Assembly: GCF_003605635.1 (NCBI RefSeq)
Contig: NZ_QMDW01000009.1
Span: 1 to 64,000, forward strand
DNA from: Halonotius pteroides
GTDB lineage: Archaea; Halobacteriota; Halobacteria; Halobacteriales; Haloferacaceae
DNA: 64,000 bases
Direction of reading: 5' to 3'
Shown piece after piece: positions 8,045-17,817 of the stretch; the stretch's first letter is position 1, and each line of letters opens with the position of its first letter. Made by a program: the position numbers and the translations under genes. The notes beneath the pieces are model-generated. The model saw only the letters and a program-made list of their open reading frames with translations, made no database searches and was not told where the DNA came from.

Positions 8045-9196
8045 TTAGATCCCAAACGTCGCCCGCAACACGTCTCGCGTTCCAGGACCGAGCCCGACCG
8101 CCAACACCGCGATCAACAGCAGGATCGAGTACCGCGGCGACTCCTCGAGCAGGTCAGGCTCAAACACCCAGATGACGAACGTTGCTGCCGCCAATTTAAC
8201 TATCAGAAACGGCCACGTGTCGCCGGTGACCGCCAGCACAGACGGCGGCAACACCGCCCCGGTAATATCGACGACAGCCGCGTTTACCGGGTGTTTCGGG
8301 ACGAGATTCGCCCCCGCACCGAGCGCCGGCATCCAGTCGAGGCCGACGACGTTGGCGACGCCGTCAACCGAATGGCCCCACAACAACACCACGCCCATGA
8401 GGCCGGTGCCGGCGTTGATCGCCGGCGCGACCCGCTCGATGAGCAGCCACGTCGCCGCCGCCGAGATAGTCGCACCGATCGCCACCACCGCAAGCACCTG
8501 GGGTCGTAGACTGACATACGTCGTTGTCACCGCAAGATAGGTGAGATAGCCGACACTTGAAGCAACCAGCAGCACCCCAACTGCCGCGACCGGGTACTCG
8601 TAGGCGTCGACGACGCCGCGGTTCTCAAGGGCGACGCCGACGCCGACAGCCCCCAGTGTTATCGCAAACACCGTCACGTAGATGAACGGGCTGATGATGA
8701 GCGCGCTCACCGGAAAGGCGATCAGCGGCTCACTTCCCGCGGCGAGAGCGGCGATCCCCGCGTCTTCGATTGTGCGGAGCGCGCCGCCAAACAGCATGAA
8801 CGGGAACAGCGCGTAGAACAGCGATCGGCTGTCACCGATCGCAAGCCGGCGGAGCAGCAGGTAGACGCCGACGAGCGCGAGCAACAGGACAAGCACATAC
8901 CCACCCTCCGAGACGAGTGTGTAGCCCGGATACGCGACGATCTCGCCAGCCCGCTCGGCGGAACCACATTCGGCACCTGAGAAGAGATACGACACGTCGC
9001 CGTCGCGGATCACCGCACACTGCGCGCCGTTGCCGTCGGCGGCGACCGGCCCCCAGAAATACTGCCAGATGAAGCGGTCGTAAACCAACTCGCGGGCGAC
9101 CACCGCGCCGACAACGAGAACGGCGGTCAGTGTGCCGACAGCACCGAGCCACAGCTGTTCAGGGTCAGCATCGAACCGTGCGGGGAACCCGGCCAT
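8045..9196 (-). CDS. DUF63 family integral membrane protein
   Basis: A 383-residue polytopic protein with roughly ten hydrophobic segments. The DUF63 signature region is visible: '[13 protein letters not shown]', '[11 protein letters not shown]', '[11 protein letters not shown]' and '[18 protein letters not shown]'. The family is archaeal and without assigned function. Two cysteines in the extracytoplasmic loop (about residues 56 and 73) could pair. The start ATG gives a protein beginning MAGFPARF; a longer upstream frame is non-conserved and basic and overlaps the next gene. It lies downstream of, and on the same strand as, the inositol-phosphatase-family gene. Confidence 0.85.
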   Translation of the reverse strand: MAGFPARFDADPEQLWLGAVGTLTAVLVVGAVVARELVYDRFIWQYFWGPVAADGNGAQCAVIRDGDVSYLFSGAECGSAERAGEIVAYPGYTLVSEGGYVLVLLLALVGVYLLLRRLAIGDSRSLFYALFPFMLFGGALRTIEDAGIAALAAGSEPLIAFPVSALIISPFIYVTVFAITLGAVGVGVALENRGVVDAYEYPVAAVGVLLVASSVGYLTYLAVTTTYVSLRPQVLAVVAIGATISAAATWLLIERVAPAINAGTGLMGVVLLWGHSVDGVANVVGLDWMPALGAGANLVPKHPVNAAVVDITGAVLPPSVLAVTGDTWPFLIVKLAAATFVIWVFEPDLLEESPRYSILLLIAVLAVGLGPGTRDVLRATFGI

Positions 9197-9275
9197 ACGA
9201 GCGTGTCCGGCCGAGACCAAATTGAGGGTTCCGGTCTCTGGTGGCTGGACAACACACCCGACCAACCGCGACGCC

Positions 9276-10079
9276 CTACACCGTGTTGTCGATACCGCGG
9301 GTTGCGGCCAACAGTGAGTCGTGTAGCCCACCGTTTGAGACAACCAACCCCTCGGAGTCGTGTCGCCACCGGTCGCCGTGGCGATCGGTGACCGTGCCGC
9401 CGGCCTGCCGGATGAGATGGACGCCGGCAACGCTGTCCCAGGGATACGAGACAAGGTTTGTGAACCCGCCGTCCAGCGACCCCGCGGCGATCAGCGAAAG
9501 GGTTGCCTGCGCGGAGCCGAACCGCCGAAGATCAGCATATCGCGTCACGAGTTCGCGTGTCGCTGCCGCGTACTGTGTGCGGTTGTCAGCGTCCCACAAC
9601 ATCAGCGGCGAGACAGTTGCCAGCTCCGGCTCGCTCGTTTTACTGACGCTGATCGCGGCCCCGTTTAGATACGCCGCCTCTCGGTCGGCGGTGTAGCTGT
9701 CGCCGAGTGCAGGTAGTACGACCGCCGCGCCGACCGGTTCGCCGTCCTCGACGGCGGCAACGGCAGTGCCCCACACGCGGTTGTCGTTGACGAAGTTGGT
9801 GGTGCCGTCGATCGGATCGACGATCCAGGCCGGCCCTGAATCCGGCACCGTCTTCAGCGCGTCATCTTCCTCACCGACAATCGGTTCGTTTGGGAACTCG
9901 GATTCGATGACCTCGATCACCCGGGCTTGGGCGTCGCGGTCGGCCTGCGTCACCACGTCGATATCGCTTGACTTGGTCTCGGTGGCGATATCAGTTCTGA
10001 ACGACTCAATGGCCAGTTCCGCCCCGGCGGTTGCGGCACGCCTTGTGACTCCTGGTCGGCTTGTGGCGTCTGCGTTCAC
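9276..10079 (-). CDS. Inositol monophosphatase family protein
   Basis: A 267-residue member of the Mg-dependent IMPase/FBPase-like phosphatase family. The metal-binding motifs are present: GEED near residue 69, DPIDGTTNF near residue 92, and WDSVAG near residue 220. Archaeal members hydrolyse inositol phosphates and sometimes fructose-1,6-bisphosphate or NADP. A dedicated FBPase gene exists further along, so an inositol-phosphate or general phosphatase role is more likely here. The gene precedes the DUF63 gene by about 80 bases. Confidence 0.9.
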   Translation of the reverse strand: MNADATSRPGVTRRAATAGAELAIESFRTDIATETKSSDIDVVTQADRDAQARVIEVIESEFPNEPIVGEEDDALKTVPDSGPAWIVDPIDGTTNFVNDNRVWGTAVAAVEDGEPVGAAVVLPALGDSYTADREAAYLNGAAISVSKTSEPELATVSPLMLWDADNRTQYAAATRELVTRYADLRRFGSAQATLSLIAAGSLDGGFTNLVSYPWDSVAGVHLIRQAGGTVTDRHGDRWRHDSEGLVVSNGGLHDSLLAATRGIDNTV

Positions 10080-10165
10080 GGGCTAGCTCTCGGCTGATGG
10101 TGGTCTATATCCGTCGGTTCCGACCGTCTTTTGTCGGTCGGCCTGTGTCACTGTATCACGTATCG

Positions 10166-10357
10166 ATGCGGGTATTCAGAAAGCTGCGCCGATGGCTCGC
10201 CAACAATATCGACACCGAGGCCAAATCTGCAACAGCTGATTCAGCCGACAGCGACGCACAAACCACAATCGACGACCCGGAAGCCACCTCACTTCGAGCG
10301 ATCAAACTGCCTGACTCGGAGCGAGAGGCATGCGATGCCGAGGAGCGCGAGCGTTAA
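10166..10357 (+). CDS. Possible small charged protein (63 aa)
   Basis: Not recognised. The frame encodes an amphipathic basic N-terminus (MRVFRKLRRWLANN) followed by an acidic, D/E/S/A-rich remainder. This bias toward acidic residues is what real haloarchaeal proteins show. It stands alone in the gap between divergent-facing minus-strand genes and has no clear promoter or Shine-Dalgarno. It may be a membrane-associated small protein or a chance frame. Confidence 0.35.
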   Translation: MRVFRKLRRWLANNIDTEAKSATADSADSDAQTTIDDPEATSLRAIKLPDSEREACDAEERER

Positions 10358-10381
10358 GCAGCCGAATCGGTGCTCACCAGC

Positions 10382-11050
10382 TCAGTCGAAGCGGACGCCA
10401 AGATCATGCAACCCGTCGTTGTTCATGGCAACGTTGATCAACAGCGGCGTTAGTGATTCGATCTCGGCGGCGTTGGCGAGTCCACCCGCATCGAGCGCGC
10501 GAAGCCCCTCGATATCCTCGGCGAGCCCGCTCACGGTCGCCTTCGCGTCGCCATCATCGGCAACGACGAGTGTGTCAATCCCCAGGTCGGAATCAAGATC
10601 CGCTAATCGCCCAGCAGCGAGATTGTGGAACGCGCCAACGACCGGCACCTCGTCGGGAGCTGCGGCGGCTGCGATGGCGGTCACGCTGCCGGCGTCGGGT
10701 GGATGGTAGTGAAATCCGTCCTCGTCGCGCTGCATGCCCGTTGCCGGAGAAATGATGATATCCCCTTCGGCCAGTGAGCCGGCGACAGCTTCGATGGTAT
10801 CAGCGACATGATACGGCGGAACAGCGACAACAACCATATCAGCACGGTCGGCTGCCATCGTATTTTCGAACCCCGTAACCTTCGCGTCGACCCCGCGGTC
10901 GGCGAGTTCAGTCTCGTAGTCGTTGGCCGCCTCGCGTGCCTTCTCAGGGTCGCGGGAGCCGATCACGATATCGTGGTCGGTGTCGTGGCCCCATCGGAGT
11001 GCCAACCCTTCGCCGATCTCACCGGTGCCGCCGAGTAGTGCGATTCGCAT
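10382..11050 (-). CDS. npdG: F420-dependent NADP reductase
   Basis: A 222-residue F420H2:NADP+ oxidoreductase, which moves hydride between coenzyme F420 and NADP. The N-terminal Rossmann motif is GGTGEIGEGLALRW (residues 7-20), followed by 'IVIGSRDPEKA' for the NADP phosphate, 'VVVAVPPYHVADTI' and 'VVGAFHNLAAGRLADL', which is characteristic of Fno/NpdG. Its length matches the family. It implies that the organism makes F420, as haloarchaea do. The gene stands alone, with a short gap on each side. Confidence 0.93.
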   Translation of the reverse strand: MRIALLGGTGEIGEGLALRWGHDTDHDIVIGSRDPEKAREAANDYETELADRGVDAKVTGFENTMAADRADMVVVAVPPYHVADTIEAVAGSLAEGDIIISPATGMQRDEDGFHYHPPDAGSVTAIAAAAAPDEVPVVGAFHNLAAGRLADLDSDLGIDTLVVADDGDAKATVSGLAEDIEGLRALDAGGLANAAEIESLTPLLINVAMNNDGLHDLGVRFD

Positions 11051-11109
11051 GGTTTCTGTGAGGGCTGTTTAGGGGTAAGGGTTACGCGACCGGCGGGCTG
11101 GCCCGGTAG

Positions 11110-11982
11110 CTAGTCCAGATTCCGCAGATACGCCGGAATGTCGTTGACCGAATCGAGCACCGCGGCCGCGCCAGCATCCTCAAAGGCCGCTCGGCCCTCC
11201 TCGCCGGTTAGCCCGCCGGTACGCACGCCGACCCCCTGATACTCGCGGCGGTCGGCTTCGGCGGCGTTGTTCGCGGTTCGTACGTCATCAAGCGTATCCC
11301 CGGCGAAGACGACTCGGTCGGCGTCGAACCGTTCGGCGAGTGTCAATAGGGCGTAGGGATGGGGTTTGCCCTGTTCCCAGTTATCCATGGTAAAACGGTG
11401 CTCGTCGGCGACCGAGAGGCCAACACGGTCGAGGGCAATCGTCGCCTCTGCGGCCGGTCGACCGGTGACGACACCGACAGCGTAGCGGTCGGTCAGCGTG
11501 GTCAACGTGTCGCTGTCGACAAGGACGGGCTCGTCGTGGATATATCCGTCCGCGTCGAACGGTGGTTTCTCGCCTTCCAGTTCCGCAAAGAGATCGCTCC
11601 CCAGATACAGTGCCTGAAACACGGTGCGGAGTCGACCCGGCTCCCACGCGTCAGTCACACTCTCATACTCGTCCGTCGTCAACTCGGATTTGAGCACCGT
11701 CTTCGTCGCTTCGAGGCCGCCGCCGGCGTCGGCGATGCGGTCGGCAAACGTCGGGACATCCTGCTCGAAGCCCTGCCGTCGAGCGAGGACGTAGAGTGCG
11801 ATCGCATCGGTGACCAGCCAGTCGTTGTTGAAGCCGCCGGCGTCTTTGAGCGGTTGAATCGCCGTGCGATCAAGCGTTTCGTCGTACACACGGCGCACCG
11901 ATTCGATGACGGCCCGGCGGTAGGAGTCGGCGACATCGATCAAGACGCCGTCGATATCCAACACGACAGCAAGCTCACGCAT
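11110..11982 (-). CDS. HAD-superfamily hydrolase (TIGR01548-like)
   Basis: A 290-residue haloacid-dehalogenase-fold protein. Motif I is [10 protein letters not shown] (residues 8-17, with catalytic Asp9 and Asp11), motif II is in 'VGVVTGRP', and motif III/IV is '[12 protein letters not shown]'. A long alpha-helical cap lies between motif I and residue 150. The domain layout resembles the archaeal/plant IA subfamily found alone or fused to histidine-pathway genes; the substrate is unknown. A clear TATA box (reverse complement of atataaaaag, near 12003-12012) stands 26 bases before the ATG, implying a leaderless transcript. Confidence 0.85.
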   Translation of the reverse strand: MRELAVVLDIDGVLIDVADSYRRAVIESVRRVYDETLDRTAIQPLKDAGGFNNDWLVTDAIALYVLARRQGFEQDVPTFADRIADAGGGLEATKTVLKSELTTDEYESVTDAWEPGRLRTVFQALYLGSDLFAELEGEKPPFDADGYIHDEPVLVDSDTLTTLTDRYAVGVVTGRPAAEATIALDRVGLSVADEHRFTMDNWEQGKPHPYALLTLAERFDADRVVFAGDTLDDVRTANNAAEADRREYQGVGVRTGGLTGEEGRAAFEDAGAAAVLDSVNDIPAYLRNLD

Positions 11983-12144
11983 TGTTCTGATGATCGCCGG
12001 CCGATATAAAAAGCGTACCGAGACACCCGCGTCAAATCACGGGTCGGGCGTCGCCACGGAGCCATCGATCGGCGTCAGACAATCGCACGACGCCGAGGTG
12101 GTTGGGGCGTGAAATTTAAGAACCGGCTTGTCGTATAGAGTTTC

Positions 12145-12666
12145 ATGCATGCCGACATCGTGCCGATCGGGGATGTTCCTGCCCACGTCAAGCGCGAGTC
12201 GTCGGCTGTCCTGCGATCGGTCTACGACTGTGACGTGACCGTCCACGACAGCCAGTCGATCCCCGACGGCGCGTTCGACCAATCTCGGAACCAATACCGG
12301 GCCGAAGACTTCATCGAACTCGTCAGCCGTGTCGGCACCGGTGATACAAACATCGGCATTACCTCCAACGATCTCTATTATCGTCGCCGAAACTACGTCT
12401 TTGGGCTTGCGTATCTCAACGGCAACGGCTCGGTGATCTCAACACACCGCCTCCGGACATCCTCTGATGGGGGGATCACAAGCAAGCCGGAAGACGAGGT
12501 GTTTGCGGATCGCGTCCGAAAGGAGGTTGTCCACGAGATCGGCCACACCCTTGGGCTGGAGCACTGTGATAACTCGAAGTGTGTGATGAGCTTCTCGCCG
12601 ACCGTCCGCGAGGTTGACGTGAAAGAGGAGAACCTCTGTGGCTCCTGTAGTCGGATTCTGCGGTAA
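12145..12666 (+). CDS. amzA: Archaemetzincin (zinc metalloprotease)
   Basis: A 173-residue archaemetzincin. The catalytic zinc motif is HEIGHTLGLEH (residues 130-140), directly followed by the family's second cysteine site, C-x4-C-x-M (CDNSKCVM) with a downstream CGSC, which holds a structural zinc. The N-terminus shows 'IVPIGDVPAHVKRE'. Physiological substrates of archaeal members are poorly known. A TATA-like box (aaatttaag, 12112-12120) precedes the ATG by about 29 bases. The end converges with the DUF2797 gene. Confidence 0.93.
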   Translation: MHADIVPIGDVPAHVKRESSAVLRSVYDCDVTVHDSQSIPDGAFDQSRNQYRAEDFIELVSRVGTGDTNIGITSNDLYYRRRNYVFGLAYLNGNGSVISTHRLRTSSDGGITSKPEDEVFADRVRKEVVHEIGHTLGLEHCDNSKCVMSFSPTVREVDVKEENLCGSCSRILR

Positions 12667-12684
12667 CGTCACCTATTTCCGATC

Positions 12685-13482
12685 CTACTCAAACGACCCA
12701 AGACTCGACTGTAGCTCCCGGCTGCTGCGGCCTTCAATCAACTCATAGCCGACCAGCTCCCGCATATCGGTGGCGTACGTCGATCCGTCGCGGTCGACGA
12801 TCAGGAGTCGCCCTTTTGTGCCCTGCACGGTGCCGGCGGCGACCGTTTCGGCGACCGGCTGACTATCGAGGGCGAGTCCATACTCGAAATTGAATCGCTC
12901 AATCGGGGCAAATTCAGCCAGCAGTGTCTCCCACGCGTCGGTGTCAACCGCTTGCCCGAGCCCAGCCTGTTTGGTCGGCACCCGAACCCGATCCGGAATC
13001 TCGGTGGCGATCTCGGCTTCGCGCTCGCGGGCGATCCGGCCGTTTTCAACGGTTGCGATGTGGGCTCCCCGGTCGGCTCCCTGCTCGCGGAGGCGGGTGT
13101 CGAGTCGCCATTCTTTCGTGACGCCGACTTTGAACGTCGCCGGCGCAAACGCCGCGAGATAGATCGCATGGTCGTCGTGACAATCCATCTTGTCCTTCAG
13201 ACAGGTACCGGTACAGCGGGCACAGACCCACGTCTGGTTGTGATCCGGGCAGTACGGCGCGGTAGGATTCTCGCAGGCGATATGGCTGTCATCGTGGATC
13301 GTGCCCGCACAGTGCCGATCACCGAGGCTGTAGTCAAGTTCGGTGCCAGGATCGAGCGGCTGATAGGTGATCTCTTCGCTGACCGTGGTGGCGGTATCGG
13401 CAGCGTTGGTAGGCGCAGTACTGCCGCTGTTAGGGCTCACTATGAGCCCACCATCGGCGGCATCGTAGCCAACGACCTGCAC
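12685..13482 (-). CDS. DUF2797 family protein with Cys-rich and GIY-YIG-like segments
   Basis: A 265-residue DUF2797 protein with a GTG start. A Cys/His-rich zinc-ribbon-like region covers residues 58-102 (C58, C70, C78, C87, C90, C94, C101 and interspersed His). It is followed by 'IYLAAFAPATFKVGVT' (107-122), W125, R126, R130 and Glu154/Glu157, a layout like the core of GIY-YIG nucleases. The C-terminal third is alpha/beta without clear motifs. The family has no established function; nuclease activity is my inference from the pattern. It is isolated between convergent amzA and a CDF transporter. Confidence 0.8.
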   Translation of the reverse strand: MQVVGYDAADGGLIVSPNSGSTAPTNAADTATTVSEEITYQPLDPGTELDYSLGDRHCAGTIHDDSHIACENPTAPYCPDHNQTWVCARCTGTCLKDKMDCHDDHAIYLAAFAPATFKVGVTKEWRLDTRLREQGADRGAHIATVENGRIAREREAEIATEIPDRVRVPTKQAGLGQAVDTDAWETLLAEFAPIERFNFEYGLALDSQPVAETVAAGTVQGTKGRLLIVDRDGSTYATDMRELVGYELIEGRSSRELQSSLGSFE

Positions 13483-13555
13483 AACAGTGATTCGCTAGCC
13501 GGTAGTAAATTGCTGTCCCTTATCGGGCCGCTCGTCTCTTGTTGTCGCCGTCGAG

Positions 13556-14482
13556 CTATGACGTGTCGGTCACCGGCTGCGATGGTTCATCGCCGCCGTT
13601 TTTCCACTCGCCAAGTCCGGCCGGATCAAGGTGAATGTGGGCGTCGCCAACCTCGCCCATCCCGGTCAGCCGGGTGACGAGATCGGTTTCGATGTCGTGG
13701 GCCTCCGCGATGGTCAGCTCACCGTCGACCTCGACGTGGGCTTCGACCTCCAGGACGGTGCCATCGTAGAACACCGTCAGATCGTGGTAGCCTTTGATCG
13801 CGGCGTGGTTTGTGATGATCGACTCGATCTCCTCGCGTTTGCCGGCTGTGGGGGCCGCGCCGACAAGATAATCGAGGTTCTCTCGGCCGATCTCGACGCC
13901 CTGATAGATGACTAGCAAGCTGACGAGTGCGCCGGCGATCGGATCGAGCACCGGAAACCCCAGTCGAACGCCGACAACGCCGATGATCGCTGCGACAGTC
14001 GTGTAAATATCGTTGAGACAGTCTTTCGCTAAGGCGGCCAGCGCGGTTGAATCTACCCCGACGTTGGCCCGCTGGGTATACCAGTAGGCGAGATACATGT
14101 CGGCCATGGCAAATCCGAGCGCGCCGAGCAGGTAGTAGCTGAACTCAATGTCGGAGCCGGCGAGCAGGCCGCGAGCGGATTCAGAGAGTAGATAGCCGCC
14201 AAGCGCGACAATCACCGCTCCGACGAACAGCGCGGTCAACGGCTCGATACGGGTGTGGCCATGTGGATGGTTGACATCGGCTGACTCGTAGGAGCTGCTG
14301 CCCCAGACGAGGACAACGACGCTGGCGACGAGATCGGCCACCGAGTGGGCCGCGTCGGCGACGAGGGCGACTGAGCCGAACACGATGCCGACACCCCCCT
14401 CGGCGATAATCTTGGCGGCGTTAGCTGCAACGTTGACCCACGAGGCGTGTCGAAACCGGCGTTTGGCATCCCCGGGGTTCAT
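13556..14482 (-). CDS. Cation diffusion facilitator (CDF) transporter
   Basis: A 308-residue CDF protein that exchanges divalent cations such as Zn, Fe, Mn or Co for protons. Six membrane helices span residues 15-215. The metal site in helix 2 is 'ALVADAAHSVADLV' (H-x3-D), and its helix 5 counterpart is 'ALAKDCLNDIYTT' (D-x3-D). The cytoplasmic ferredoxin-like domain, residues 215-295, has 'GYHDLTVFYDG' and 'DAHIHLDP'. Metal specificity cannot be read with certainty; H/D plus D/D sites occur in Zn and Fe/Co exporters. Confidence 0.9.
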   Translation of the reverse strand: MNPGDAKRRFRHASWVNVAANAAKIIAEGGVGIVFGSVALVADAAHSVADLVASVVVLVWGSSSYESADVNHPHGHTRIEPLTALFVGAVIVALGGYLLSESARGLLAGSDIEFSYYLLGALGFAMADMYLAYWYTQRANVGVDSTALAALAKDCLNDIYTTVAAIIGVVGVRLGFPVLDPIAGALVSLLVIYQGVEIGRENLDYLVGAAPTAGKREEIESIITNHAAIKGYHDLTVFYDGTVLEVEAHVEVDGELTIAEAHDIETDLVTRLTGMGEVGDAHIHLDPAGLGEWKNGGDEPSQPVTDTS

Positions 14483-14596
14483 ATGAAAAAGTGTGGCAGA
14501 GGTAACTTGAGAGTTCGGGTTTCCCCGGTCTAACTTCGAGTTTTGACCGGTCTACCGACCGAATGCCGCAGAGTAACCGATCAAATCTTTCCGGAG

Positions 14597-15793
14597 TCAG
14601 TCGTTGATATTCCCGCTTGTCGCCGGCTGTGTCACCGTCTCTGTCTCGGTGGTATCACGATTGCTGACCGTGCGCTGTGGGAAGGGGATCGAGATCGACT
14701 CGGTGGCAAACCGTGATTTGACGCCCTCGACAACGCCGGCTGTCGCCCGCCACCGACGCTGTGGTGTCGGCGGGGCGATCCAAAACCGGATATCCAGCGT
14801 CACCGCTGACCCGCCGAAGGCGACAGGGAAGACCTGTGGCTCCGGGTTGCTTTCGACCATCGTCACCGCCTCGACGGCCTCGCGGGCGATCTCCTTTGCG
14901 CGTTCGGGATCATCCTCGTAGTCGATGCCGACCTCAACGTGGATGCGGAGTTTGCCGTCACGGCTCCGGTTTGTGATCGCTTGGTTGGCAACGTTGTCGT
15001 TCGGGATGACGACATGTTCGCCGTCGAAGTTTCGCATGATCGTGTTCATGATCGTGATCTTGGTGACGATCCCCTCCTTGTCGCCGATGGCAACCCAGTC
15101 GCCGATCTCGAAGGGCCGAGAGAACATGAGCACGAAACCAGCAAGCAGCGACCCAAGGGTCTGGCGGGCCGCAAACCCGATGACCACGCCAAGAATCCCG
15201 GCCCCGGCCAGCAGACTGGTGATATCAAGCCCCCAGATACTGAAGATCGCTACCACAGCACCGAGAATCAACGCGACCTGCAACACCCGCGTGAGAATCT
15301 GCTCTTGGTGGGCTGTGACGCGTTTCGTGTTGGCTGTATACTCCGTGACGGCATCGCGGATGAAGTCGTTGGCAACAACCGCTGTGAGGAGGACAAGTCC
15401 CGTCGTGACGAACTGCCCGATCGCCGGCAACGCGAGTTGTCCAAGTCCGACTAACTGGAGTGCCGTCGATATCTGCCCCCAAACAACGAGCAATACGAAC
15501 GTTGCCGCCGAGAGGACAGCCAATTGGACGAGTCGAACAAGGATCGTAATCAGGACACCGACCGGTGCGACCGCATCGACGCGTTCGAAGGTCTCGCTGG
15601 CGGAGTCGCCAAACCGACCCTTGGCCCACCCCGTCACAAACCGTCTGGTTCGGGTCGCCACCCGTGGGACAAGCAGTCCGGCGATCACCACCGCAAGCAG
15701 CGCGATGCCAAGGCTCGCCGCGATCCGCAGTTCCGTCGAGACGCCATCAACCAACAGCGACTCAACTCGCGTGGTGATGCCGGACACCGTCAT
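14597..15793 (-). CDS. Small-conductance mechanosensitive channel (MscS family)
   Basis: A 398-residue MscS-type channel that releases solutes on hypo-osmotic shock. Four or five N-terminal hydrophobic helices cover residues 10-180. The pore helix TM3 is glycine/alanine-rich ('LLAGAGILGVVIGFAARQTL'), followed by 'LGSLLAGFVLMFSRPFEIGD', the MscS beta domain with 'GIVTKITIMNTIMRNFDGEH' and 'IPNDNVANQAITN', and a short C-terminal alpha/beta domain. The ATG start is chosen over a GTG five codons upstream. It stands as a single gene. Confidence 0.93.
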   Translation of the reverse strand: MTVSGITTRVESLLVDGVSTELRIAASLGIALLAVVIAGLLVPRVATRTRRFVTGWAKGRFGDSASETFERVDAVAPVGVLITILVRLVQLAVLSAATFVLLVVWGQISTALQLVGLGQLALPAIGQFVTTGLVLLTAVVANDFIRDAVTEYTANTKRVTAHQEQILTRVLQVALILGAVVAIFSIWGLDITSLLAGAGILGVVIGFAARQTLGSLLAGFVLMFSRPFEIGDWVAIGDKEGIVTKITIMNTIMRNFDGEHVVIPNDNVANQAITNRSRDGKLRIHVEVGIDYEDDPERAKEIAREAVEAVTMVESNPEPQVFPVAFGGSAVTLDIRFWIAPPTPQRRWRATAGVVEGVKSRFATESISIPFPQRTVSNRDTTETETVTQPATSGNIND

Positions 15794-15886
15794 ACAAGTC
15801 TCTGACACTAAACGATAAAAACGATGCTGGTGTCGACAGACGCTGGTTGGCTACGACGGCGATACCGCGTTCGTCGTGAGGCCGCC

Positions 15887-16753
15887 TCAGTCGTGGGCGG
15901 CGAGTTTCGCTTCGACGGTGTCGATCAGCTCCTCGTTGCCGAGATGGACGGGCACGCGCTGGTGGAACCGTTCGGGCTCAACCGCAAGAATCGACTGGGT
16001 TCCGTCAGAGGAGACACCGCCGGCACACTCCACGATGTAGGCCATCGGAATCCCCTCAAACTGTAGTCTGAGTTTTCCGTTTGCAGCGGATTTCAGCGCG
16101 GGATACGAGAAGCTCCCACCGTAGGTCAACACCTGATTTACGTCAGCGACCATCGCTCCGCCGTAGCGGAGCTTGTACTCCTGTTCAACGTCGTCGATAA
16201 ACGCCGCAAAGCCCTCCGTCCAGTCGGGGACGCGGCCGCCCATACTGTAGACGGTCGGCTCGTCTGGGATCGTCACAGCATCGTTGATCACGTCGATCTC
16301 GCCGTCCTCGACGATGGCTTCGGTGACGCTGCCGTCGCGGGCGATATCCATCGTCAAGATCGGCCCGAAGAGGATGAAGCCCGAAGCCAGGAGCTCGTCG
16401 CCGCTGGCTGGAAGATCGCCTGCATAGACCGCGATGATCGTTCCCATCGGGCTGTTTGGCTTGATGTTTGAGGAGCCATCAAGCGGGTCACAGGCGATCG
16501 AGATATCGCCGCTGCCCACGTCGATCGGCTCGGCTTGCTCCTCGCTGGCGTAGGTACCAACGCCGTCGATGCCGCCGAGTGCCTCTTCGATTAGTTCGTC
16601 GGCGTAGGCGTCTGCCTCTAACCGTGTTTCGCCGCTGGGGTTTGTGTCGTCGCTTTTGACGCGCCGCCCCGGTAGTGAGGCGCGAATCTCAGGGGCAAGT
16701 TCCGCGAGCGTCTCGAAGATATCGTCGAGGATCACGTCCTGATCGCGACTCAT
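15887..16753 (-). CDS. fbp: Fructose-1,6-bisphosphatase (class I)
   Basis: A 288-residue class I FBPase that makes fructose 6-phosphate in gluconeogenesis. Metal and substrate motifs are present: 'ASEEQAEP' (near residue 70), 'CDPLDGSSNI' (residues 88-97), 'GSFSYPAL' and a C-terminal segment with 'CAGGVSSDG'. Its ATG shares one base with the stop of the fructose-bisphosphate aldolase gene upstream (TAATG), so the two consecutive gluconeogenic enzymes are translationally coupled. This is the bacterial/eukaryal-like family, not the archaeal bifunctional type V aldolase/phosphatase. Confidence 0.95.
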   Translation of the reverse strand: MSRDQDVILDDIFETLAELAPEIRASLPGRRVKSDDTNPSGETRLEADAYADELIEEALGGIDGVGTYASEEQAEPIDVGSGDISIACDPLDGSSNIKPNSPMGTIIAVYAGDLPASGDELLASGFILFGPILTMDIARDGSVTEAIVEDGEIDVINDAVTIPDEPTVYSMGGRVPDWTEGFAAFIDDVEQEYKLRYGGAMVADVNQVLTYGGSFSYPALKSAANGKLRLQFEGIPMAYIVECAGGVSSDGTQSILAVEPERFHQRVPVHLGNEELIDTVEAKLAAHD

Positions 16754-17577
16754 TAGCGTGCCTCAGGGTTGGTTGGTTCGACGCCCATCACGTCGAGTGC
16801 TTCGGTCACGCTAGCGTCTTCGAAGATGACCGCTTCGAGGCCATCAAGAATCTGTTCGGGGTTATCGCGCTGGAAGACGTTGCGACCGACAGCCAACCCG
16901 TTGGCACCGGCGTCCATCGCGTTGCGAACCGTCGTCAGGAAGTCCTGATCGTCGGTTTTCGAACCGCCGCTCATAACCACCTTCGAACCGGCGGCCTGGG
17001 TGACCGCATGCGACATCGCCGCCGGCGAGCCGGGATACTTTACCTTCGTGATATCCGCGCCGAGTTCAAGCCCCAGCCGTGTTGAGTAGGCGATCGTCGA
17101 GGGGGTGGTCGCGTTTTTCAGCCCCTGGCCGCGTGGGTATGACCACATGACGACGCCGAGACCGTGGTCGCGGGCGGCTTCTTGGGCATCACGGAACTCC
17201 TCGACCATTTCGATCTCGTGGTTGGAGCCGCCGTAGACGGTAAACCCGATGGCCTCCGCGCCGACCTCGACGGCGTTTTCGACCGTCCAGTTGACCGCCG
17301 AGTTTGGCTCGCCCATCCAGAGATTTGAGGTGCCGTTGAGCTTAGCCAGCAGGGTTACGTCGTCCTCGTAGGAGGGATAATAGCCCTCGGCGATCCCTTT
17401 CTGGACGGCGACCGCTGTCACCGCATCGTGGGTGCCGATCTCGAACACCCGATCCGGGTCGGCCGTTGCGGGGTTCGGTTCAAAGTCAACTGGCCCGTGC
17501 TCTAGGCCGTGGTCGTAGGCCACAATCAGGGACTTTTCGTTGCGCGTGATCGCGGAATCAGCACCTGGGATCATCAT
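16753..17577 (-). CDS. Archaeal class I fructose-1,6-bisphosphate aldolase
   Basis: A 274-residue DeoC/LacD-type aldolase that forms or splits fructose 1,6-bisphosphate through a Schiff-base lysine. Motifs include 'LIVAYDHGLEHGP' near residue 17, 'WSYPRGQG' and 'GADITKVKYPG' (the lysine region, about residue 178), then 'VVMSGGSKTDDQDFL' and 'GLAVGRNVFQRDNPEQ' for the phosphate grip. Start is ATGATG; a TATA-like box on this strand is centred about 23 bases upstream. It heads the operon with fbp, which supports a gluconeogenic role. Confidence 0.94.
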   Translation of the reverse strand: MMIPGADSAITRNEKSLIVAYDHGLEHGPVDFEPNPATADPDRVFEIGTHDAVTAVAVQKGIAEGYYPSYEDDVTLLAKLNGTSNLWMGEPNSAVNWTVENAVEVGAEAIGFTVYGGSNHEIEMVEEFRDAQEAARDHGLGVVMWSYPRGQGLKNATTPSTIAYSTRLGLELGADITKVKYPGSPAAMSHAVTQAAGSKVVMSGGSKTDDQDFLTTVRNAMDAGANGLAVGRNVFQRDNPEQILDGLEAVIFEDASVTEALDVMGVEPTNPEAR

Positions 17578-17594
17578 TTCATGGATCGGTGAAC

Positions 17595-17605
17595 TATACT
17601 AAAAG
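17595..17605 (-). promoter_or_regulatory. TATA box of the aldolase-fbp operon
   Basis: On the minus strand this reads cttttagtata. It is centred about 23-26 bases before the aldolase start codons, which predicts a leaderless mRNA. Confidence 0.5.
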
Positions 17606-17817
17606 TGCTATGGCACATGTTTGTGGCCTGAGAGATACGATTATGTATCTGTTTCCGATCTCGCCGCCGATATCCCGCTTTTCGGTGCGTTGCTCCGTGT
17701 GTACAGCCGCCGTTAATACAATGATTGTTCGTGTAGCTACCGATGGAATCAATCAATCGTCGGAATCCGAAACGTTGCTCGTCGGCTGGCAACGATCCGT
17801 CCCCGTCGGCGATCGGC

